DNA of 64,000 nucleotides from Nectonema munidae (Eukaryota > Nematomorpha > Nectonematoida > Nectonematidae). Below are positions 1 through 10,831 of this stretch, one piece after another; position 1 is the stretch's first letter; every line of letters begins with the position of its first letter. The notes under the pieces are model-generated. The model was not told where the DNA came from, searched no databases, and was given only the letters and a program-made list of their open reading frames with translations. The stretch covers positions 461,501-525,500 of the forward strand of contig JAUIRK010000875.1 in assembly GCA_030549495.1 (NCBI GenBank). Reading direction: 5' to 3'. The position numbers were made by a program, and so were the translations under genes.

Positions 1-1
1 T

Positions 2-58
2 CAGCCTGGTGATGACCAGTTCTTAACAATTGAAGAGTTGCTAAAATTGAATGACTGA
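2..58 (+). CDS. possible 3' end of an unidentified gene
   Basis: From the window edge one frame reads QPGDDQFLTIEELLKLND and then a TGA. The stretch is acidic, has balanced composition and looks like the C-terminus of a real protein rather than the AT-rich noise around it, but 18 codons cannot identify a family. It lies where the HAPSTR1-like gene on the other strand should have an intron or its remaining exons. It may be the last exon of a neighbouring plus-strand gene or simply chance. Confidence 0.22.
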   Translation, partial: QPGDDQFLTIEELLKLND

Positions 59-1790
59 TAATTGGAAGCCTGATTTTTGTAGTGTATGTTTTTTAGTTAG
101 GAAATTGTTGGTTTTTAATTTAAAATAATGACAAATGTGGATAAAGACCATATCCATGTAGGGTATTGTAAGTTGCAAAAATTTAAAAATAATGTTTTTA
201 CATTATAATTTAATTTTATCAAATTTTACTTATTAGCTTTTTAAATAAAATCATGTTATAAAATATATATAGAAATTAAATTTTAAAAATGATATCATCT
301 AATTTGAGATCGGTACATCACTAGATCCCAGTTATTTACTTTGTTAGAATTTAAACCAAATTAAAGAAAATAAAGAATTCGCCTTACTTTAAATACGGAT
401 ATGGCCTATGCATACTTAACTACAAGTACACGGTTCAAGTTCGCAAAAAGTTGATCGCAAAAATTATTTACATTTCAAGTTCACCGATAACTTCTATGAA
501 AATAATATTGATATAATAATGAAGCAAAGAAACAGCGAAACTTTGTATTTAAAAACAAAAAGTCAAGGTTTTAATAGGAAACAGGCTGCCTCGAAATTAT
601 TTGTATACAGCAAATACACTTAACATCTTGAAGGTGATGACAAGCCAATTTAAAAGTGAAACGCTTACAGATTCCCTTTCAAAAAATAATATAAGAGAAA
701 TGGGAAATGTTTTTCTTATGTTCGAAATAACTATAGGTTCTCCAATAACACCTCAGGAAGATATCATAATTAAGAATGTGAAATTATTTTGATGAATTTT
801 GGATCTATTTAAAAAATTATAACAATCTGAAAAAGACAAAAGATAAGTCCATTGGGTGAAGTAAGTGAGAATCAAGCTATTTTCAAAAGCATTACAATTA
901 TAAAAATATTTAAAATATCTTTTGACAAGAGTGCCCATAAGATTAAATTGGAATATAAATTAGACAGAAAAACTAGACATCTACTTTATTTATTATAAAA
1001 AAATTGAAAGGACTCGAGATTTTAGACAAACTATATATAGCAAGGATGAAGAGATAGATATAAAGGAAAACATGAGTAGCAAAGATTTTAGAAGACGAGT
1101 ATGGATGTAATGTAAAGATACAAAGGATTGGAGGAACAAACTGCATTAAAAGATTATGTGTACTAGGATTTATAATACTGGTTCCGTGAACGATGCATCT
1201 GAAATATAGGGTGTGTAAATATAAATAATAATGAAGTATATAATATATATAATTGTTCGTTTACAAGTATGTAGTTAAAAACGGTATAAATTATTACATT
1301 TTTGTTATTTTTAGAGTATTAAAATATAGATACGATAAATACACGCTATAACTACGCGTTAGGAGGAACAGTGAAAAGATATCTCTATGCTAACATCAAG
1401 CAAAGCAAAGCAAACACTTAAATTTATTAAACGAGGAATATTACAAGATTGAATAGAAATAGTTTTCGTAAATATAAACTAAACTTTAAAATAAAATTAA
1501 TAGACACACATATGCTGTTGTATAAAATTATTAAATAGCTTAAGTGAAGAAGTTCAGTCATATAACATTTTGTAATGACTTGTGGCTTACGAAAGATCGA
1601 CTCAGACCCCTCGTGGTGAAGTTTGAAGATAAACAGAGACGACGGTTTACATGAGATTAAATTATAATGGAAAAGAAAAATCGAGATTACAAGGAATAGA
1701 AATAAAAGTGGAAACATTCAAATATCAGTGATCAAATTCAAAAGATGGTGATTTCGAGTATTAAATAAAAGAACATATTAAAACGCAGGG
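59..1790. other. AT-rich sequence, nothing recognised
   Basis: No coding region, inverted-repeat element or tandem array could be supported here. Short open frames on both strands have the Lys/Asn/Ile/Phe-rich composition expected from AT-rich non-coding DNA. It is probably intronic or intergenic DNA next to the HAPSTR1-like gene. Confidence 0.5.
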
Positions 1791-1794
1791 TGGC

Positions 1795-2225
1795 TAGAGT
1801 GGAATTAGCATTGATAATTTCAGATAAAAGAATTGGAATTGCAGGAAAAAGCAAAGTATACAGGTATACTTGGCTGAAATGGTTACTGAAATGAGGATGT
1901 TAAGATGAATGACTGGAAAGACAAAATTGAAAACAATACAATCAGAATGGTAACAAAAGTCGAGAAAGTATGAGAGAAAGTAGGCTCAGATGGTATGGTA
2001 ACAATTAGAAAAGATGAGGATCATATAGAGAAAAAGAGATGAATATGGAGATAAAAGGGAAGAAGAAAAAAAATAAGACCGAAACTCAGATGGATGGATT
2101 ATTTAGAAAAGGATTTTAAAGCTAAAGACCCTAATGGAAATGATCTCTGGGATAGACAAGAATGGAAAAAGAAAATCAAAAACATAGACCCCATAGAAAA
2201 TGGGAAAAGATGGAGAAAAAAGCAT
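1795..2225 (+). mobile_element. 3' end of a decayed RTE-like LINE ORF2
   Basis: Scattered plus-strand frames carry the C-terminal tail typical of RTE-type endonuclease-reverse transcriptase proteins. One piece reads EMRMLR, a stop, then MTGKTKL (about 1884-1930). Another reads MRESRLRWYG (about 1968-2000). A third reads RPKLRWMDYLEKD and continues to LWDRQEWKKK (about 2085-2180). The segment order matches the family (RMLRW..GKT, then RLRWYGHV, then GRPK.RW.D.V..D), but the pieces are joined by several stops and frame changes. The RT core and endonuclease are not present, so it is an old 5'-truncated copy. A related copy lies at 22337-23560 on the other strand. Confidence 0.7.
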
Positions 2226-2765
2226 TATTCTAACTTTTTATAAAATTGCAATTAATATTCGAAATTGTAAGTTTTGTATTTGATCATCATTCCAAACTAA
2301 ATACTCTAACACCGCTTCCTAACAATGAAGCTTCATTTCTGAGCAAGACATTCTTACCCCATATAGGTTTTAGGAGAAAATTCACTACTACTTCTTTCTA
2401 GCAGCGCCTAGTAACTAAGGAACAATCAATAAGTAAACAAAAAAAGATAAACTTCGAAAATTCAGTCATCGAAATCAGATAGCTCTTTGAAACTTTTATC
2501 TTTATAAGTATCTTAGCTTTTATCTTAACATAATTTTGGAAAAATTAGTTTAAATCCTCGATTAAATATTCACCAAATGATTAATACACATGACTTGAGA
2601 CTTTCTATTCAATAGATGTATGAAACCTACCTCTAAAACTATGATAAAAAATAAACCCCTAGATATGAAAATCTTGGAACAAGATTAAAGGAAGCTACAA
2701 CAAAATGTTAAAATGTATATTATGAGAAGAAAATAATATAATGAAATTAAAGCTAAGAAAATTAC

Positions 2766-3548
2766 CTTTGTACAGTTGTGTCAGTGCAGTGGAAGCAGTC
2801 TGATAAGGTGTCCAAAGCGACGATTCTGTACAGTCTGGGAATTTTTGTTTTGGAGAGGCTTCTTTAAAAAATAGAAAAATTTTAAAAAGGGATCATAAAT
2901 TTTTTTTAATTTTTCTCTCCTTTCATACTATAGATTAAAAAATTAATTATCAAAATATTAACATAAGGTATCGATTTTAAAACTAATGGTCTGTTTATTA
3001 TTTTGAATATACTAAGTTTTATACTATACTTAAAGAAGACAACTTTAAATTTATCAAAAACTAGGCACAATTGCGGCGCTTGTATCGAACTATGAGAAAA
3101 GCAAGCTTGATGCAGGATCGAACCCAAGACCTTGAGTTATCGAACCCAAGACCTTGAGTTATCGAATCCAGCATCTAAACAACCATACTCTCGTCCCCTC
3201 AAAAGCTTAGGCCATTATTGAAGGATGAAACTTTGAAGAGATATTAGTTCCCACCTTCAAATAATATTAATTGATATAAAATTTTAAATTAAAACACAAA
3301 TTCAATACTATTGAAAAAATAAACTATTCAAAAAATTTTATAGTTAAATTGTTAAAAGTACTGGGATAAATGTATTTAATGTTTCATTAAATAAATATAC
3401 CTTTGTAAAGCATTGAAATAGATATTGCAGCTTCTTGAAAATGGGACCAAAGCTGGGAATCATAAAAATTATCTTCATTATCAGACTCATTGTCAGATTT
3501 TCTGTTAACTAAGGACTCAAAAATATTAGTATCGAAATTTTCGTCCAT
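2766..3548 (-). CDS. HAPSTR1: HAPSTR1 (C16orf72) homologue, first two coding exons (partial)
   Basis: Exon 1 (3548 down to 3401) starts at an ATG with an in-frame TGA four codons upstream. It encodes 49 residues, acidic and Ser/Asn-rich, ending SQLWSHFQEAAISISMLYK. Exon 2 (2861 to 2766) encodes 32 residues ending SSLWTPYQTASTALTQLYK. These match the two tandem motifs of the vertebrate protein, KLWHLFQNSATAVAQLYK and SLWVPFQNAATAVTNLYK (recalled from knowledge of the family). Both exons end in phase 1 at GT donors (G|GTAT and G|GTAA). The intervening intron, 2862-3400, ends in AG after a T-rich tract and holds a SINE. HAPSTR1 is a small nuclear/cytoplasmic stress-response regulator that partners the ubiquitin ligase HUWE1. 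The N-terminus is shorter than in vertebrates. The conserved block that should follow (RRSFDIGIQIGYQRR in vertebrates) was not found down to base 1, so the next intron must exceed 2.7 kb or the gene is broken here. Confidence 0.8.
3085..3205 (-). repeat. tRNA-derived SINE in HAPSTR1 intron 1
   Basis: Read on the minus strand, this repeat has an A-box-like head (GAGTATGGTTGTTTAGATG) and a pol III B-box-like GGGTTCGATCC. They are followed by CATCAAGCTTGCTTTTCTCATAGT, a body split here as CATCAAGCTT and GCTTTTCTCATAGT. A 23-bp piece carrying the B-box side is tandemly duplicated (about 3116-3165). The same head/B-box/body order occurs in copies at 33140-33257 (split) and 39715-39900. Confidence 0.55.
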
Positions 3549-4076
3549 AGTTTTATATCAAAATCATTGGAAAAAAACTAACTAACCAGAAAAATACACA
3601 AAATAATTTAAAAGAATTAAGTTTTTTAAATATTTTATTAAAATATTCTTCTAGATATGGAAAAAAGTTATCTATAAGTAATAAACTGTTTTGGTTCATT
3701 TTTATTAAAACATAACATAAAAATTGAAATGAAAAACATAAAAGTGAAGAAATATGAGGAGGAAAAAAAGTTAGTAATCTCCTAAATAAAATCTTTAAAC
3801 ACAAAGAAATAAACATAGAAGTTATACGTAAGAAAAAGACATCCAAGTACAAAGTAATAGTAAGGATGAAAAAGGAGTATAGTTTAATCAACAGAAGCGA
3901 TAAATTTAGTAAACTTGTGAAGATTAGAATAGAGATGAATCGGATGTGAATTTTTTATATCCGCCGATGGGGATATTAGGTTTGACTTTAAAAAATTATG
4001 TTTTATATTTTACAGTATCTTACTATTTTAATTCCTTTTTTACTGTTTTTTGATCCACCAATGTAAAAAACCTAAA
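3549..4076. other. 5' flank of the HAPSTR1-like gene
   Basis: This AT-rich interval upstream of the minus-strand start holds the presumptive promoter and 5' UTR. No specific core-promoter motif stands out enough to call, and no coding region or repeat is supported. Confidence 0.3.
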
Positions 4077-4345
4077 TCAGAATAATTTGAAAATTTTAAA
4101 ATAATCATTATTAATTACAAGTAAATTTTTTTTAAGAAATAAAAGTTTTTCGTCTAGTAATCTCTTTCTTTTGTCAGTATAAATATTTCCCGCGCTGCTA
4201 AAGAGCTGCTCGCTTTGAACAGTGCTAAGAGGACAGGTAAGGTAATTTACATGCAATTTTTGATAAAAATGGAAATTTTTCTTTTTTAGTTTTCCCCAAT
4301 CTAAGGTTTGAGTAGCCATGGCATTAATTCTTTTTGAGAGAGAGA
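4077..4345 (-). pseudogene. hAT transposase C-terminal dimerisation fragment
   Basis: The minus-strand frame contains NYLTCPLSTVQSEQLFSSAG followed by NIYTDKRKRLLDEKLL and FLKKNL. This is the hAT C-terminal dimerisation motif (Y....P.TS..SER.FS.AG......R..L......LLFLK.NL) of the BED-finger hAT group. The upstream part of the frame is AT-rich and not recognisably transposase, so only the last 60 or so residues survive. No terminal repeats could be assigned to this copy. Confidence 0.8.
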
Positions 4346-4595
4346 GAAAATTTATTGCAAAGAGAGAAATTATATATGTATATCTATATATAATATACCT
4401 ATTAACACCATGTAAAACATTTTTTTTAAAGTCTATATCATAGATACAAGAAAAAATCAATAGCCAAAAATCGCCGTGATTAGATTTTTTCCAATAAAAA
4501 ATATATATAAAAAAATTTTCTAATAGTTTTTAAAAAGTTCATGTTTGAGGGAGAAAGAAAAAACTAATAGATCATAGTTTGTATTTACTTAAAAG

Positions 4596-4843
4596 CAGTA
4601 GTGGGGTTCAAATTTTTTTGTCAGCCGTTTCTGTCAAATTTGTCAGGAAATAAAGTGATCAATTTTGATTATTTCCCAATAAAATTTTAAAATAATGGTT
4701 AAACAAGCATCATTATGATGATGTTGTGGGTGCTTATTTTACTGCACGGTCTCTACTATATAGATAAATAAATATTTTACTGTTCACCGAAATCACAAAA
4801 TTGGGTGAGACGGTTCTAACTAACCGTCTGAATCCCAATACTG
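4596..4843. mobile_element. hAT-type MITE, 248 bp, 8-bp target duplication
   Basis: The ends are inverted: left CAGTAGTGGGGTTCAAA, and right, read in reverse complement, CAGTATTGGGATTCAGACGG. An exact 8-bp direct repeat, CTTAAAAG, flanks both ends (4588-4595 and 4844-4851). The interior repeats GTCAG/CTGTCAAA words and codes for nothing. Confidence 0.8.
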
Positions 4844-4851
4844 CTTAAAAG

Positions 4852-5149
4852 GTGATTTATAAAATTTTTTTAAATGAAGGTAATGACAAAGGTCAATTTT
4901 CTAAGAGATGTTTATTATTTACATAAAATTCATTTGATTTTTTAATTAAAATATCCGACCCTTTAAATCTATAATCAATCCTTATTGGTTCGTTTAAGCT
5001 TCTGTTTCTTGTTATAATTAATTAACGACCCGAACATATTTTGCAAATAACCTTTGAAATTTTTGTAGAGAAAAACGCCAGCTCTCTGTTTAAAAATTTC
5101 TTCTAATTTTAACAATTTATTTCGATAAAAAATTCCTACATCTTAATCA
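4852..5149. other. AT-rich spacer, nothing recognised
   Basis: This interval sits between the hAT-type MITE and the start of the 150-bp repeat array. No repeat, inverted end or coding signal was seen. Confidence 0.35.
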
Positions 5150-5935
5150 AATTTCTTCATGCTAAAAATAAACATTATTTAAAGCATATCTCATTGAAGC
5201 TTTCAGATATTTTGAAACCCAAAATCCGAAAATTGAGCCCAAAAAGGAAACCAGCATCTTGAACTTGGTATAAAAAAAGATATTTTATTTAAATTTCAAA
5301 GATATTTTTGTAGATATTAGACGTAAACTGCACATTTGATTGATACTTTCAGATATTTTAAAACCTCTAAATGGAAAATTTGAGTTCAGAAATAAAACTA
5401 ATATTATTGATTTGGTATAAAAATATATATTTCATGTAAATTTATAGAGAATATTTTAGGAGATAGTTTTCAGAGGGTCTGAATTTTTATCCAAACTCGG
5501 GTTAATTGATGTGTAGATTACTCATATTCTTATTAAAAATATTTGAAAAATAAAAATTTAAATCAATTTATGTGTTTATGCGTTTTTTTAATATTTTTTT
5601 CTACATTTTAAAAATGTTCGATTTGTTTTTATTTCTTTCTTAACTACTCCAGTCTTATCAAGTTTTAGAATAAAGTTGGAGCAGTTTAGAAAGAAAAATT
5701 GTTAAAACTCAAAAAAATTTTGAGAAAAGAAAATTAAAAAGACTGAACAATAAATCTTTCAATAAATTTAATTGACACTGGAAGATATTAAAATCTCTAA
5801 ATGCAAAAACTAAGTTGAAAAATGAAACCAGCTTGATCGATTTGGTATTAAAACTTATATTTTGGGTAAAATTTGAATATATATTTTTGGAGACAAATTT
5901 TAGAATTAAACTGCAAATTAATTGACACTTATAAG
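5150..5935 (+). repeat. degenerate array of the ~150-bp repeat family (orientation 1)
   Basis: Successive degenerate units contain, in order, TAAACTGCA, a TTGACACTTTCAGATATTTT-like word, AAACCTCTAAATG, an AAATGAAACCAGCAT-like word and GATTTGGTATAAA. The GGTATAAA words recur at about 5265 and 5411 and again near 5840. The same unit is arrayed at 13850-14700 in the same orientation, and in reverse at 37640-39170 inside the 3.6-kb element. This array probably derives from a third copy of that element whose ends are gone. Confidence 0.7.
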
Positions 5936-6017
5936 TAATATAATAAGGCTGGCAAGTTTGGCGAGTTGTCTCCCCGGAGGTCTTGCCAGACCTCTGATAA
6001 TCTATGTATAGCTTGAT

Positions 6018-6568
6018 AAGCAAGCAGTCTTGAAATTGCTTTCCAAGTAATCAAAGTGTTATAAAAGGAGACGTAGCGAAAGAGATAGAAAGTATGCATA
6101 TGGCAATATTAATATATGTTTTGCTCTCATCCATACTCTTTCTCTTTCTGCGTGAGGAAAAGATAGGCAAACAATGTTAGTTTTGCTTAAAACAAGAGAG
6201 ATAGCATGTATAGAAGCAATCTGTTTTGCTTTATTTATACTCTCTCACTGTGTGATGCAAGACAAGCAATATTAGTTGTGCTTTCATAGCAAGAAAGATA
6301 GAGTATGTGAAAGCCATGTATGTGAAAGCAATGTATCTTTTGCTTTCATGAATATTCTGCTGCATGATGCAAGGCAAGCAATATTATTTACGCTTTCACT
6401 TATTCAATACAAAATATATGTGAAGGTGAAAAATAAACAAATAATAGTTTTTCCTAGGAAAGTATACGAAGATGGGCAAGCAGTTTTAAAATTGCTTTCT
6501 AAGTAACGTATTAGAAAAAGAGATATATAGAAAGAGAGATTGCGTATATAGAAGCAATTAAAAATGTA
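6018..6568. repeat. degenerate tandem repeats interrupted by the Tigger element
   Basis: Units of roughly 110-125 bp contain GATGCAAG-CAAGCAATATT followed by GCTTTCA and GAAAGATAGAG words. A longer direct repeat, GCAAGCAGT-TTAAAATTGCTTTC-AAGTAA followed by AAAAAGAGATA, occurs at about 6019 and 6476. Similar words (TGTATTGCTTTTATTCATAC) reappear directly right of the Tigger element, so the transposon landed near the right edge of this array. Confidence 0.6.
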
Positions 6569-7105
6569 TACAGTGGAACCCCGGTTAACGACCACCCCGA
6601 TGTTAAGACCACCCCGCAAATCCGACCACTTTTTCATGGACCGGTTTAAAAATGTATTCATACACACATAGTAAAGTTTCGGTATTAAGACCACCTATAT
6701 TTCGCTATTGAGACCACTAATTTTTGTAGAAAACATTTAACTACACCTAACAATTTTCATAAAAAGTTTTTTCCAAAAATGCTATAATAAATCTGAAAAT
6801 TTGCTCTAGTACTATTAAATAAGATGGAAAAATTTTTGAATTTTTTGACAAAAAACATTTTTTAGAATAAATTTTCCGTTCATCTTGTTCAAGTTTTAAT
6901 CTGGTTTATGTTTTATATTACCACGTGTTTAAGATATCTTTTTCATACATAAACTTTTTCTTTTTCTTCTAACATAGTTAGTCAATTTATTATTCTTATT
7001 TTTTAAATGATATTAAAACTTTCCTTAGGTTAGCTAGATTCATCATAATTTTTTTAAAATTTATTAAGATTTTTGCAATTTTGTAATTGAAACTTTCTAA
7101 ATTCA

Positions 7106-7510
7106 AATTTTTTAGCTCTTGTTTTTTAGTTAAATCAATACTAGTACATTGTCATTTATTCTTATATTTTTTTTCTCTTTAAATTTTTTTCTTTTCTTTA
7201 ATATTGAATTTGAATATCTTATTTAGATTTATTAGATAGAGAGAAAATTTTTTAGCTCTTGTTTTTTAGTTAAATCAATACTAGTACATTGTTATTTATT
7301 CTTATATTTTTTTTCTCTTTAAATTTTTTTCCTTTTTTTAATATTGAATTTGAATATCTTATTTAGATTTATTAGATAGAGAGAAAATTTTTTAGCTCTT
7401 GTTTTTTAGTTAAATCAATACTAGTACATTGTCATTTATTCTTATATTTTTTTTCTCTTTGAATTTTTTTCCTTTCTTTAATATTGAATTTGAATATCTT
7501 ATTTAGATTT
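7106..7510 (+). repeat. three 140-bp tandem copies upstream of the transposase start
   Basis: The landmark TTTAGCTCTTGTTTTTTAG occurs at 7111, 7251 and 7391, exactly 140 bp apart. The copies differ by only a few bases, and the third breaks off 9 bp before the transposase ATG. Each unit is strongly T-rich on the plus strand. The array makes up most of the leader, so it may have been amplified as promoter or untranslated-region sequence. That role is inference. Confidence 0.93.
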
Positions 7511-7518
7511 TAGCATAA

Positions 7519-9069
7519 ATGTGTGAAAAAAAGTTAAAAAGAAATGAGCTAAGTTTGGGAGAAAAAATTGAATTGTTAAAAGATTCGACTGGCAGAAGTC
7601 AAAGGCAGTTGGCAGAAAAATTCAATGTAAGCAAAACCCAAGTCCAATCTATTTTGAAGCGTAAAAATATAATCATGAGTTCGAATACATCAATGAAGAG
7701 AAAAAGAGTTTCAACATCCTCGAACTTTGAATATATAGATGAGCTAGCTTGGCAATGGTTCCAGAAAGCCAGAAGTATACATGTGCCTTTATCTGGACCA
7801 ATGATACAAGAACAGGCACTTATTTTTGCTGAAAAACTGGGTAAACATGATTTTAAAGCATCGCAGGGTTGGTTGAATAGATTTAAAAACAGGCATTCAA
7901 TAAAATTTGGAGCAATTTGTGGCAAAAAAGGATCTGTAGATATAGAATCCGTAGAAGAATGGAAGGTGAAAGTTGTAGAATCGATTAAAAATTATAAATA
8001 TGAGGATATCTATAATATGGATGAGACGGGCTTATTTTACAGATGCTTACCTAATAAACCTTTGAAAGTGAAAGGGGAGCAGTGTATAGGTGGAAAAAAA
8101 TCGAAGAATAGAATCACAGTCTCGCTTTGCCTTAATATGAATGGTCAATTTGAAAAACCACTCATCATTGGACACAACAAAAAGTCTCGCTGTTTTAAAA
8201 ATGTTAATGTTGACAAGCTCAACTTTAAATGGTCATACAACAAAAAAGCTTGGATGACTTCAAGCGTTTTCAGCGAATGGTTGAAAACCTTTAATGATAA
8301 ACTTCGACGTCAAAAACTTAATGTGCTTCTCTTTTTAGATAATGCACCATCTCACACCAAAATTGAAATGACGAACATCAAATTAGTTTTCTTGCCAGTC
8401 AACACCAATTCTGTTCTTCAACCACTCGATCAAGGAATAATCCAGTTTATAAAAACAACATATCGAAAACAACTTTTACGGCACATTTTGTTGAAGATCG
8501 ATTCTGTGGAAGATGCTTCGAACATGAGTAAGTTGGTTAATGTGCTACAAGCTTGTAACTGGATTACACATGCAGTTTCAAAATGTAAACAATCTACTGT
8601 TCAAAAATGTTTTCAAAAGAGTAAATTTCATTTTGATGAAATAACCAGTGAAGAAGAAACTGGAAACTATCATTCACTGAATGGACTGATAGACGAAGTG
8701 ACAAGTACGTTAAATATAACTAACAAAATGACAGCTGCTCTGTATAGCTCAATAGATGAAGATGTAGAGACGTCAGAAAAGCTCTCTGAGGGTTGAGAAG
8801 AAAGAATGGTGAATGAATATCTTAATGAAGCAGATAAAAATGAAAGTGATTGTGAAGAAGATAAGGAGGAAGAAACGGTTCAGTCTGGCATTAGCTCAAA
8901 TGAAGCGTTACATATGATTAAGAAAGTAAAAGAGTATTGCCTCGAAAAGGACATGAGTGATGTCTGGATGCACCTATCAAAAGCAGAATCCTTACTTCAG
9001 CAACAATTATTCTTTTGTGAAAACCGGAAAAAACAAGTAACGATTGATTCTTTTTTTAAATCAAAATAA
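7519..9069 (+). CDS. Tigger/pogo transposase with one in-frame stop
   Basis: This is a cut-and-paste DDE transposase. Residues 10-48 form the psq/CENP-B-N type helix-turn-helix (LGEKIELLKDS, then SQRQLAEKFNVSKTQV). About 70-135 is the CENP-B DNA-binding domain (WFQKARS...GPMIQEQAL...GWLNRFKNRH). The DDE_1 catalytic domain follows, with Asp168 in NMDETGLF, Asp274 in FLDNAPSH and Asp304 in PLDQGII, giving DD29D spacing. The first 425 codons are open. A TGA at 8794-8796 interrupts the acidic C-terminal tail, and the same frame then runs from 8797 to the TAA at 9067-9069, ending in a VTIDSFFK motif typical of Tigger proteins. All catalytic residues lie before the stop, so a shortened but catalytically complete protein is conceivable. 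The start chosen is the first ATG after the 140-bp repeats. Confidence 0.93.
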
Positions 9070-9202
9070 AGCTTTAATGTGTTTTCTTTGTTTTATATGA
9101 TTCACGTCTGTTAACTAAAAAATTCACAATTAGGACCACCCCGATAATACGACCAATAAAGTTTAGTCCCAAAGGTGGTCTTAATAACGGAGTTCTACTG
9201 TA

Positions 9203-10492
9203 TATGCAACATGTGTATTGCTTTTATTCATACTTTGAACATGAAAATTTACTTCATTTTTGTTTTTGCATGCCCTTTGTGTAGAAGCACGCTTCGCCTC
9301 TGCTATATATATGTGCACTTAACACTTCAATAACCTTCCGTAAAATTTTTTTTTTGAATAAATTTTTTTCTCTCTCTCTCTCTCTCTAGACATAAAAACA
9401 TAGGTCTTCCTTTTTTACATTTGAAAAATAATCGTATGGAGAATCATTATTGGTGAGTGAAGAAGTCTTGCTTGATATTTTTTGCTGAAAAATATTAAAC
9501 AAAACATATAATAATACAGAAAAATAAAACTCATAAGTATTTATTTTATTTTTTATAACTCTAAAACTTTTTTTATAAAACAAATGCGTATAGTTAAGTA
9601 AAAAATGAGCAACATGATATTTATGTCGATGGAATATGTGGAAAAAACATGTAAAAAATATCTTATCATGAAAAGACTTTGTTTTATTTAAGATTAATTG
9701 TAATTTTTCTCGAAATTATTTTTCATTTTTTTTAACTTTAATTTAGTTATTTTTTAAAATAGCTTTAAAGTGTATAAAAATATTAGTTTTTATAGGGTAT
9801 ATCTAATATTTTCTCGATTTGTTGAAAAATTTTAATATAATAAAACAATAAATTTTATTAATTTTTTTCGCATTGAAATTTTTATCCTTATCGAGGTAAC
9901 GAAAATGGTTCACAATTATAAAATTTTTCATTCTCAGCATCAAAATGAGGTCTTTTACATAACTTTATAGCTTAAGATGATATTTTTCTGTATAAGAAAC
10001 TCGAGATTTATTTGTATATTAAGTTTCATCTTCATATCTATTTTATTGAAGTGTATCTTGAAGCGGTGTCTTACCTTTAGCTACATATATTTATTTTCCG
10101 TCATGTTTAACACTTAAATTATATGATAATTCTTTTTTTTCCTATGTTCAAGCTATTTTTTTCTTATTTTATACAATAAATTGAGTGGGAAACTTTATTT
10201 TTGTCATATCCTCCATGACCTTTCTAAAATGTTAACGACCAGAATAATCAGACAATATCTAATGTAAAACAAGATTTATGTTAAAAAATGCAGACGATTT
10301 TATTTTTGTAAAGTCGACATATATCGACTCTGATCGATAACCGGTTAATTTTATATAGAGATTCTTTCTAATATTTTTGCCTTATTAGTTTTCATTTTGT
10401 TACTTAATTTGTTTTCTTTTTTAATTTAATCTATTTTTCATCTTTTTTTTATAATTTAGATTTCTAGTTTTTTTTACAACACATTCCCAAGT
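9203..10492. other. AT-rich spacer with a (TC)n microsatellite
   Basis: A short TC dinucleotide run lies at about 9370-9388. The rest is T-rich DNA without coding potential or recognisable element ends. Confidence 0.45.
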
Positions 10493-10496
10493 TTAA

Positions 10497-10602
10497 CCCA
10501 TTTAAGACAAAGCAAGGCAGACAACTTTAGTAATTCTTATTAAATTGCATGTAAAGTAGGAATTCGTCTGCGTTCTCTTTCGGAACACTGGTCGTAAATG
10601 GG
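10497..10602. mobile_element. piggyBac-like MITE (TTAA family), 106 bp
   Basis: The element is flanked by TTAA at 10493-10496 and 10603-10606. Its ends are inverted: CCCATTTAAGAC on the left and GTCGTAAATGGG on the right. The body carries GCAGAC and CGTCTGC words. Four other members lie at 18635, 23897, 26599 and 46359. The TTAA duplication points to piggyBac-type mobilisation. Confidence 0.8.
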
Positions 10603-10831
10603 TTAAAAATACAGTTTAACCCTATTTCTGAGGATATTTTTTTCCTTACTGATATATTTTAAGGGTTTTCTTAAAATTGTGAATATTTTTACGTGAATCT
10701 ACTGAATATAAACATTTATAAAGATTTTTTAGAATAGCTGTATCATCACCTATTGGCATTTGTCGTAATTATGGTAACTAATTTTTAGCCAAATGATTAA
10801 AATCTAATAAGGTAACGTTTTAAAGATTTTT

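Larger units (their letters stand above)
6571..9200 (+). mobile_element. pogo/Tigger DNA transposon, nearly complete
   Basis: The element starts CAGTGGAACCCCGGTTAACG and ends, in reverse complement, CAGTAGAACTCCGTTATT. It is flanked by TA on both sides (6569-6570 and 9201-9202), the Tc1/mariner-pogo target duplication. Subterminal GACCACCCCGAT words are repeated at both ends, as expected for transposase-binding sites. The 2.6-kb element holds a long 5' leader with a triplicated 140-bp repeat and one transposase gene. Confidence 0.93.

Noticed and set aside
601-3127. Several 60-100-codon open frames in the left 3 kb
   Set aside because: They are Phe/Ile/Lys/Asn-rich frames expected by chance in AT-rich DNA; one overlaps the HAPSTR1 intron and SINE in the wrong frame.
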